Below, one piece after another: positions 1 to 5,204 of a stretch of 5,204 nt of DNA (its first letter is position 1; the number at the start of each line of letters is the position of its first letter). The stretch is from the NCBI GenBank assembly GCA_003527965.1, contig DPVY01000081.1, forward strand, positions 1 to 5,204. The letters are read 5' to 3'. The notes under the pieces were generated by a model that was not told where the DNA came from, searched no databases, and saw nothing but the letters and a program-made list of their open reading frames with translations. Origin of the DNA: Fidelibacterota bacterium (GTDB taxonomy: Bacteria; Fidelibacterota; UBA2242). Made by a program: the position numbers and the translations under genes.

Positions 1-2
1 AA

Positions 3-470
3 TGGGAAAACCGTTCCGAAAAAGATTTTCTAACAGCGATCAGAGATTATTTTATTAAAAATGCGACTTTTGATGTGCCCGAATCGAGAGTAAAGCGATT
101 TCTCGATAATATTGTCGAAGATATTAAGGCTAAAAACGGCAACAAAGAGATTGATGAACAGAATCTCCGGGAAGAGTACCGACCCATGGCGGAACGGGAA
201 ATTCGTTGGTACCTGATTCAGGAAGCAATCAATGAAACCGAGAAGATCGAAGTTGGCAACGAGGAAATTGAAAAAAGAATAGCGGAAATAGCCGGACAAT
301 ATCCCGAGCAGAATCGGGACGCGGTTGTCCGGTATTACCGGAAAGCCGAAAACAGAGCCCATCTTGAAAACGATCTGCAAGAACAGAAAATATTTGATTA
401 CCTGAAACAATTTGTTAAAATTAAAAAGGAAACGTCACACACCAGTGAATTTCGCAAAAGGAATATGTAA
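3..470 (+). CDS. tig: Trigger factor, C-terminal part (5' end outside window)
   Basis: Trigger factor is the ribosome-associated chaperone and peptidyl-prolyl isomerase that meets nascent chains at the exit tunnel. Only the last 155 residues are present; the reading frame is open from base 3, so the ribosome-binding and PPIase domains lie upstream. What is visible is the helical, SurA-like C-terminal chaperone domain: a segment with FDVPESRVKRFLDNIVED, matching the family's 'xxVPExxVxrxld' signature, then a charged helical stretch, the REIRWYLIQEAI helix, the IEVGNEEIEKRIAEIAGQYP turn-helix and the final LQEQKIFDYL helix. The end is a basic tail of about 20 residues (KIKKETSHTSEFRKRN) beyond the usual domain end. 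An in-frame GTG at 75 is not the true start, because homology to the domain continues upstream of it (DFLTAIRDYFIKNATFDVP). The stop overlaps the clpP start by one base, so the two are probably translationally coupled. Identification is by recognised motifs, not a search. Confidence 0.93.
   Translation, partial: WENRSEKDFLTAIRDYFIKNATFDVPESRVKRFLDNIVEDIKAKNGNKEIDEQNLREEYRPMAEREIRWYLIQEAINETEKIEVGNEEIEKRIAEIAGQYPEQNRDAVVRYYRKAENRAHLENDLQEQKIFDYLKQFVKIKKETSHTSEFRKRNM
456..462 (+). promoter_or_regulatory. Ribosome binding site of clpP
   Basis: AAAAGGA lies 7 nt before the ATG at 470 and inside the last codons of tig. It supports the ATG at 470, which overlaps the tig stop as TAATG, over the in-frame ATG at 497. 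The latter would start nearer the usual mature ClpP N-terminus but is preceded by only a weak purine run. Confidence 0.75.
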
Positions 471-1084
471 TGGGTAACAAACCGATTGAGAATCAAATGT
501 ATATTCCCATGGTAGTCGAACAGACCGGGCGGGGCGAGCGGGCTTACGATATCTACTCCCGTTTATTGAAAGAGAGAATTGTATTTTTGGGGTTTCCGGT
601 GGACGATCATGTCGCCAGCCTGCTCATTGCGCAGTTACTGTTCCTGCAGGCTGAGGATGGGGAGAAGGATATTTCCATATATATCAATAGTCCGGGCGGA
701 TCGGTAACAGCGGGGCTTGCGATTTATGACACGATACAGTATGTCAGCCCGGATGTTACCACGATCTGTATCGGACAGGCTTCCAGTATGGCGGCAATCC
801 TGTTAGCCGCCGGGGCCCGGGGTAAGCGTTATGCCCTGCCGAATTCCCGGATCATGATCCACCAGCCTCTCGGCGGTGTGGAAGGTCAGGCAAGTGATAT
901 TGAGATACACGCAAAAGAAATAATAAAAACAAAGACAATACTTAATAATATATTGTCTACCTTAACAAAACAACCAATAGATAAAATCGTTCAGGATTCG
1001 GACCGCAACCATTTTATGTCTGCGGCGGAAGCACAGGCATATGGTATTGTGGATGAAGTTCTGGAAAAACACTTAAAAAAATAA
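470..1084 (+). CDS. clpP: ATP-dependent Clp protease proteolytic subunit ClpP (triad Asp replaced by Asn)
   Basis: ClpP is the cytosolic tetradecameric serine peptidase that degrades proteins fed to it by the AAA+ unfoldases ClpX or ClpA/ClpC. At 204 residues it has the normal family length. The first ten residues form a short leader ahead of YIPMVVEQTGRGERAYDIYS, the usual start of the mature enzyme, so a processed propeptide is likely. Family motifs in order: YINSPGGSVTAGLAIYD (71-87, oxyanion-hole glycines), GQASSMAA with nucleophile Ser106, MIHQPLGG with His131, and the handle helix after GQASDIEIHAKE. The Ser-His spacing of 25 equals that of E. coli ClpP. The third triad residue, 49 residues past the His, is Asn180 (AAC, 1007-1009) in DSDRNHFMSA, where most ClpPs have Asp; the neighbouring Asp178-Arg179 oligomerisation sensor is kept. 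The gene overlaps tig by one base. No clpX follows directly. An ATA-rich patch spans about 902-991. Family assignment is firm; full activity is not assured. Confidence 0.97.
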   Translation: MGNKPIENQMYIPMVVEQTGRGERAYDIYSRLLKERIVFLGFPVDDHVASLLIAQLLFLQAEDGEKDISIYINSPGGSVTAGLAIYDTIQYVSPDVTTICIGQASSMAAILLAAGARGKRYALPNSRIMIHQPLGGVEGQASDIEIHAKEIIKTKTILNNILSTLTKQPIDKIVQDSDRNHFMSAAEAQAYGIVDEVLEKHLKK

Positions 1085-1105
1085 ACCGTTCCTCGTAAAA
1101 AAAGC

Positions 1106-1135
1106 TTGACAAAGGAATAGTAAATCGTGTAGATT
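1106..1135 (+). promoter_or_regulatory. Candidate promoter for the TonB-receptor gene
   Basis: A perfect TTGACA (1106-1111) is followed after 18 bp by TAGATT (1130-1135), a 4/6 match to TATAAT, giving a weakly sigma70-like promoter about 60 bp ahead of the receptor start. The same bases also nearly fit the Bacteroidetes-type TAnnTTTG element (TAGATTTA, 1130-1137) with an upstream TTG. An alternative is TTTACA (1139-1144) with TATTAC (1163-1168). The -10 choice is uncertain; that transcription starts somewhere in this AT-rich gap is plausible because the gene upstream is functionally unrelated. Confidence 0.45.
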
Positions 1136-1139
1136 TACT
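1119..1139. promoter_or_regulatory. Perfect inverted repeat in the promoter region, possible operator
   Basis: AGTAAATC and GATTTACT are exact reverse complements separated by GTGTA, a 21-bp dyad lying between the TTGACA and the receptor start and covering the candidate -10. Size and position suit a site for a dimeric repressor or activator of the receptor gene. As RNA it would be an A/U-rich 8-bp stem without a clean U-tract, so it is a poor intrinsic terminator for clpP. No regulator gene is visible, and an 8-bp dyad can occur by chance in a window this size. Confidence 0.4.
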
Positions 1140-1183
1140 TTACAGTGTGGGTTTGTACTAAATATTACAATTAATGTCAATTT

Positions 1184-1191
1184 AAGGAGGG
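1184..1191 (+). promoter_or_regulatory. Strong ribosome binding site of the TonB-receptor gene
   Basis: AAGGAGGG is a near-perfect anti-Shine-Dalgarno match 5 nt before ATG 1197 and 8 nt before the adjacent ATG 1200. The gene opens with two Met codons in tandem, and the spacing does not exclude the second as the true start. Either start leaves the signal peptide intact. Confidence 0.8.
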
Positions 1192-1196
1192 TTAGT

Positions 1197-4100
1197 ATGA
1201 TGCGAAGCACATGGATTTGTCTGCTTGTGTTTTTGCTCTCTGTAACTTTTTTGTTTGCGGGGAGTGTTGGAAAAATTTCCGGAATAGTGGTAGACCAGAA
1301 AACGGAGGAACCCCTTGCCGGAGTAAACATTTTAATAGACGGTACCACGATTGGGGCTGCAACCGACGCCACGGGATATTATGCGATTTTAAATATCCCG
1401 GCTGGTTCGTATACTATTCGCGCCAGTTACATCGGGTATAAGGTCACAATAGTTCAGGGTGTCAGAGTTTCCATGGACTTGACGACCGAATTGAATTTTG
1501 AATTAGAGCGAGAAATTCTTAAGGGTGAATCAGTCTTAGTGACCGCTAAGAGGAGTCTCTTTGAGAAAAACGCCACCTCCAGTATTTCCATTACAACATC
1601 TGAAGATCTGGAGAATATTCCTATTCGAGGAACCCAAAATGTCATTTCAACAATGGCAGGTGTTATTGTCCAGGATGGTAATGTTCACATCCGGGGTGGT
1701 AGAGATGGAGAAGTAGGCTATTTTGTTAACGGGGTTTCAACTATGAATCCGGTTACAAATCGGAATGCTTTAACTCCGATTCAGGAGGCTATAGAAGAAA
1801 TCCAGGTATTGGCGGGTGGTTATTCTGCTGATATAGGTGGTGCAAATGCCGGTGTCGTAAAGACAGAATTAAAAACAGGTGGGTTCGCACTGTCTGGTTC
1901 TTTTGATTTCCGGGCTGATGGGTTTGGGGACCCCAGCGATGGGAAAAAGTTTTTAGATACCTACACCTATGGTCATAATTTACTGGTAGGAACTGTCAGT
2001 GGGCCGTTACTTTCTGAAAAAGCCCGGTTTTTCCTTGCGGGAGAATATAATAACCAGGATGATTCAGAACTTCGTTTTAGTAAAGGATATAATTTTAAGG
2101 ATTTGGTGGATACTAATCCGGAGAATTCAGTGCATGATACCATTTCATTGATATATCCTGACGGTTTTACACCCAATCGGGCTAATAATTTCTACAAAAT
2201 CAATGGTACTCTTACATTAGATCTTCCGATTCGCCTGAATATTAGCGGTCTGTTTACCGGTAGCAAATATGACCGATTCAAAGCACCGATGCTGAACACT
2301 ATTAATGACAGGGCTCAGTATTATGAAGCTTCAACAATGCTGCTGACAGCCAAAGCTACAAAAGTATTTTCGTCTAATACCTATTTGAACATAAAGGGAA
2401 GTTATTATCACTATCAAAGAGAACTTGGTGATAGCTGGTTTGGTAATGATTGGGAAAAATACTATGATAGTACTGCTGTAGCGGACTATACGAATGGAGA
2501 CGTCCTTTACAGAAATGCCTGGCGTCCTCAGTATGATTACAGAATAAACGGATTTCCTGTTGAAAGAAGGGGTACTCCTCTTAATTTGTATCGTGATGAG
2601 AACCAGGAATATATCGGGCTTGCCGCCGATTTTACAACTCAGTATGGGAAAAATCATCTAATTCAGACAGGTGTGGACTTCAGGGGTTATACTATTCGTT
2701 ACTTCGATATAGCTCCCAGCGTAATGATTTATACGGCGCCGAACGGTCAATATTCCTTTACGACCTATGGAACTATTGATGCTGTGCCCGCCGATATCTG
2801 GATGCTAAATGGTGGAGTTGACGCTTACGGCTTTGATATCTATGGAAATGAAACAGATGATATAGTTCGGTACAAAGACGAAAACGGAAAGAGTCTGGGT
2901 TATGTCGACGCTCCCAAAAAACCGATGCAGGCTTCGGCGTATTTAATGGATAAGATTGAATACGATGATCTGGTTATTAATCTCGGTGTACGTTTAGATT
3001 ATTTTGATTCCGATGATAAAGAGCTGAAAAACCCGGCAGATCCGGAAGTTGATAAGGATGCCAGCATGCTTGCCGAAACCGCCTGGAAAGATAAAGATCC
3101 GGAAGTGATCATAAGTCCCCGTATAGGACTATCCTTCCCGGTAACCGACAGGACAGCTTTTTATATGCAGTATGGTAAATTTGTGCAAATGCCAAGTTTG
3201 AATAATGTATATTTCAGCAATTTCACTTTAGCGCGGCAGATTGTCCGCCAGGGGTACTACTTTATTAATCCGGTCGGATTTGGACTTGATCCTTTGAAAA
3301 CAACTTCTTATGAAGTTGGATTCAGGCAACAGATTGCCGAGAATGCGGCATTTGATGTCACCGCATTTTATAAAAACATCAGGGGTTTAGTGCAGATCAT
3401 CAACCAGAGAATTGACCCTACCGCGGCAATACCGGGGAATTATGAACGCTTTACTAACGGCGACTTTGCAACCACTAAAGGTATGGAGTTTCGTTTAACG
3501 CTGCGAAGAATGAACAGGCTGGCGACCCAGGTCAACTATACTTTAACCAAGGCCGAGGGTACCCAGTCCAATAGCCACTCTGCTCAGGGAGCGTTGTATT
3601 TCAATGCTCAGATGCCGACTACAATTAATCCTCTGGATTATTCCGCTACGCACACCGGCTCCATTAATTTGGATTACCGCTTTGGTAAAAATGATGGTGG
3701 CGCACTGCTTTCACAGTCCGGGCTCAACTTGTTATTTAAATTTTCCAGCGGTCATCCTTATACCCATGTTAATGTAAATATTGGTGGTCAAACTGATCCT
3801 TATACTGCCGGGATTGACTATATGCAAGATACCCGTGATCGTCTGGCTGCAGAGCCCATTGGTTCATCTACGACGCCCTGGACATTCTACACAGATTTAC
3901 GGTTGGATAAAACATTCGAAGTTATGAATGTAAGATTGACGGCTTATGTTTTAGTCAACAACCTGTTTAATCGTAAAAATGTAGTTAATGTTTATGAAAA
4001 AACCGGAAGCGCAGAAGATGATGGATTCTTGAGTCAGCCAAAATATTCAGCTACAACAATTGCTACAAATGGTGGGCAAGAGTACAGCGATTTGTATAAT

Positions 4101-4202
4101 GCCATAAACCTGACAAATGGTCAGGCTTATTGGGATAATATTGGCAGGGAGCTGTATGGTAATCCTCGCCAAATATTCTTTGGCATAAAGCTCAGTTTTT
4201 GA
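1197..4202 (+). CDS. TonB-dependent outer-membrane receptor with N-terminal carboxypeptidase-regulatory-like domain (Oar/SusC-like)
   Basis: A 1001-residue outer-membrane transporter that would take up a large or scarce substrate using TonB-ExbBD energy. Domains in order: signal peptide (1 to about 21, hydrophobic core ending LFAG); carboxypeptidase-D-regulatory-like beta-sandwich (about 25-104, with GKISGIVVD, GTTIGAATDATGYYAI and IPAGSYTIRASYIGYK); a TonB-box-like segment ESVLVTA (111-117), close to BtuB's DTLVVTA; plug (about 120-228, with VHIRGGRDGEVGYFVNG and an AGGYSADIGGANAGVVKTELKTGG end); then a barrel of about 770 residues with repeated aromatic strands (e.g. AFYMQYGKFVQMPSL, SYEVGFRQQI, AYVLVNNLFNRKNV). 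It ends in Phe1001 (FFGIKLSF), the terminal aromatic that marks BAM-assembled barrels. An acidic stretch (601-637) is probably an extracellular loop. A candidate promoter and dyad lie upstream. The next gene encodes another exported protein rather than a recognisable SusD. The substrate is unknown. Start chosen from the RBS and signal peptide. Confidence 0.93.
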   Translation: MMRSTWICLLVFLLSVTFLFAGSVGKISGIVVDQKTEEPLAGVNILIDGTTIGAATDATGYYAILNIPAGSYTIRASYIGYKVTIVQGVRVSMDLTTELNFELEREILKGESVLVTAKRSLFEKNATSSISITTSEDLENIPIRGTQNVISTMAGVIVQDGNVHIRGGRDGEVGYFVNGVSTMNPVTNRNALTPIQEAIEEIQVLAGGYSADIGGANAGVVKTELKTGGFALSGSFDFRADGFGDPSDGKKFLDTYTYGHNLLVGTVSGPLLSEKARFFLAGEYNNQDDSELRFSKGYNFKDLVDTNPENSVHDTISLIYPDGFTPNRANNFYKINGTLTLDLPIRLNISGLFTGSKYDRFKAPMLNTINDRAQYYEASTMLLTAKATKVFSSNTYLNIKGSYYHYQRELGDSWFGNDWEKYYDSTAVADYTNGDVLYRNAWRPQYDYRINGFPVERRGTPLNLYRDENQEYIGLAADFTTQYGKNHLIQTGVDFRGYTIRYFDIAPSVMIYTAPNGQYSFTTYGTIDAVPADIWMLNGGVDAYGFDIYGNETDDIVRYKDENGKSLGYVDAPKKPMQASAYLMDKIEYDDLVINLGVRLDYFDSDDKELKNPADPEVDKDASMLAETAWKDKDPEVIISPRIGLSFPVTDRTAFYMQYGKFVQMPSLNNVYFSNFTLARQIVRQGYYFINPVGFGLDPLKTTSYEVGFRQQIAENAAFDVTAFYKNIRGLVQIINQRIDPTAAIPGNYERFTNGDFATTKGMEFRLTLRRMNRLATQVNYTLTKAEGTQSNSHSAQGALYFNAQMPTTINPLDYSATHTGSINLDYRFGKNDGGALLSQSGLNLLFKFSSGHPYTHVNVNIGGQTDPYTAGIDYMQDTRDRLAAEPIGSSTTPWTFYTDLRLDKTFEVMNVRLTAYVLVNNLFNRKNVVNVYEKTGSAEDDGFLSQPKYSATTIATNGGQEYSDLYNAINLTNGQAYWDNIGRELYGNPRQIFFGIKLSF

Positions 4203-4237
4203 CGTATAAAGGTAATATTTGCAGAATGCGTAGACTC

Positions 4238-4244
4238 AAGGAGG
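4238..4244 (+). promoter_or_regulatory. Ribosome binding site of the second exported protein
   Basis: AAGGAGG lies 7 nt before ATG 4252 and fixes that start, which is directly followed by a signal peptide. It sits in the 49-bp gap after the receptor stop (4200-4202). No hairpin terminator or good promoter is seen in that gap, which favours co-transcription with the receptor. Confidence 0.8.
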
Positions 4245-4251
4245 AAATAAA

Positions 4252-5204
4252 ATGAAATTCACAAAAATTGTTTTTAATATTTCGCTTATCGGTGCACTGC
4301 TATTTGCAACGAGTTTGATGGCGGAGCAGGAGAAAAGCGTTGTCCCAGCGCCGGCTCTCTCCCTATCTAAAATAACAAGTGGTCAGATAACACGCACCCT
4401 GTCCAATATCTCAAATTGGAGTTATTGGATGAATTATAATGGGATGTCGGGAATAAATCCGAATGGTAATTCCGGCGGTATCTATCCGCGCGGAACCGCC
4501 GGTGCCATCTTTCAGGATGGATTTGTCTGGGGCGGTAAAGTTCCTACTGGCGATGGTAATTATGAAATACGCGTCGGAGGTCAAACCTATAATGTCGGAA
4601 CGACGCCGGGATGGATTAACGCCGATGGGACTGCCGCCAGTCCTTCAGATCCGCGGGCCAGAATCTATCGGATTCGCCCGGATTATAAGACATTGACTCA
4701 CGCAATGGTTGTGCAGGAAGCGGCGGAAGCCAATATGGTTAAAGCCGCAGACGTTACAGAAGCAATGACCGCTGAAATTATTGCACAGTATGAAACCGAC
4801 TGGAATGAATGGCCGGCTGATTTAGGCGCGCCTTTTATCGATATTGATGGCGACGGCGAATATGATCCGGATGTTGATCAAGCCGGCTACGCCGACGCTG
4901 ACCAGGTTGTTTGGTTTGTCTGTAACGACCTTGACAGAACGAATGCCCTGGGTTTTTACGGGTCTGAGCCGATAGGAATAGAACTTCAGGTTACAGCCTG
5001 GGCTTATGCGCAGCCAAACGCTCGACTCGGGCAGATAATTTTTAAGCAATACAAAATTATCAACAAATCCGGTAAAGATATTGAAGAAACCTATGTTGCA
5101 CAATGGTGCGATCCGGATTTGGGCGAAGCCAGCGACGATCTCTGCGGATGTGATACGACATTAGGCATGGGCTATGCATATAACGGGATGGATACAGATG
5201 CCAA
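4252..5204 (+). CDS. Exported protein of unknown function with DxDxDG calcium-loop-like motif (3' end outside window)
   Basis: The frame stays open from ATG 4252 to the window edge, giving 317 residues of a longer protein. Residues 1-24 form a clear signal peptide (Lys-containing start, hydrophobic core, SLMA before the likely cut), so the product leaves the cytoplasm. The mature part has a Gly/Asn-rich segment (about 62-125), a short helical stretch (about 150-182), then DIDGDGEYDPDVD (197-209), which fits the DxDxDG pattern of calcium-binding loops. The following part (about 216-317) is beta-like, with VVWFVCNDLD, IGIELQVTAWAY, IIFKQYKIINKSG and a CGCDTTLGMGYAYNGMD motif. From memory, similar proteins occur in Calditrichota, Marinimicrobia and KSB1 genomes, often as large surface proteins with a type IX secretion C-terminal tail; that end is not in view. 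It follows the receptor gene by 49 bp with a strong RBS, so it is probably co-expressed. No enzymatic function can be assigned. It does not look like SusD. Confidence 0.85.
   Translation, partial: MKFTKIVFNISLIGALLFATSLMAEQEKSVVPAPALSLSKITSGQITRTLSNISNWSYWMNYNGMSGINPNGNSGGIYPRGTAGAIFQDGFVWGGKVPTGDGNYEIRVGGQTYNVGTTPGWINADGTAASPSDPRARIYRIRPDYKTLTHAMVVQEAAEANMVKAADVTEAMTAEIIAQYETDWNEWPADLGAPFIDIDGDGEYDPDVDQAGYADADQVVWFVCNDLDRTNALGFYGSEPIGIELQVTAWAYAQPNARLGQIIFKQYKIINKSGKDIEETYVAQWCDPDLGEASDDLCGCDTTLGMGYAYNGMDTDA

Noticed and set aside
30..410. Minus-strand open frame of 126 codons
   Set aside because: It is antisense to the trigger factor domain; its Phe/Ile-rich product is what the reverse of a Lys/Glu-rich gene gives.
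933..958. Perfect 8-bp inverted repeat AGACAATA / TATTGTCT with a 10-nt spacer inside clpP
   Set aside because: It lies inside coding sequence in a very AT-rich patch, where such dyads arise easily; no promoter, terminator tract or conserved site goes with it.
1085..1140. Possible intrinsic terminator after clpP
   Set aside because: The only good stem is the A/U-rich 8-bp dyad, and the bases after it (TTACAGTGTGGG) are not a U-tract.
3038..3106. 12-nt direct repeat AGATCCGGAAGT at 3038-3049 and 3095-3106 in the receptor gene
   Set aside because: It encodes a short DPEV segment repeated in an acidic loop; about one 12-mer repeat is expected by chance in 5 kb and the flanks do not match.
4463..4696. 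Plus-strand open frame in another frame within the exported-protein gene
   Set aside because: No ribosome binding site and a low-complexity Arg/Pro-rich product; fully covered by the real gene in the other frame.
4822..5103. Minus-strand open frame near the window end
   Set aside because: It lies antisense to the exported-protein gene, whose frame has a signal peptide, a strong RBS and coherent motifs; the antisense product has no recognisable features.

Overview
The window reads as a piece of a Gram-negative chromosome of moderate GC content (judged by eye, not computed). It most resembles the FCB group and relatives, such as Calditrichota, Marinimicrobia, KSB1 or Zixibacteria. That placement is an inference. 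It rests on an Oar/SusC-like TonB-dependent receptor with an N-terminal carboxypeptidase-regulatory-like domain, and on a following secreted protein of a type I associate with those phyla. All genes lie on the + strand.

Positions 3-1084 hold a proteostasis pair. The C-terminal part of trigger factor (tig, 5' end outside the window) overlaps by one base (TAATG) with a complete clpP. ClpP keeps the nucleophilic Ser106 and His131, but the third triad position, normally Asp, is Asn180 here. clpX, which often follows clpP, is not the next gene.

Positions 1085-1196 are a 112-bp AT-rich gap with a TTGACA hexamer, a perfect 8-bp inverted repeat (1119-1139) and a strong ribosome binding site. It probably begins a new transcription unit.

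Positions 1197-5204 hold a cell-envelope pair. The first gene encodes a 1001-residue TonB-dependent outer-membrane receptor with signal peptide, beta-sandwich extension, TonB-box-like segment, plug, barrel and C-terminal Phe. After 49 bp comes the start of a second exported protein with a DxDxDG calcium-loop-like motif, still open at the window end. The two are probably co-transcribed and may act together at the cell surface; the substrate cannot be read from the sequence.

I found no RNA genes, mobile elements, CRISPR arrays or convincing terminators. Apart from the ClpP triad substitution and the receptor/secreted-protein pair, the region looks ordinary.
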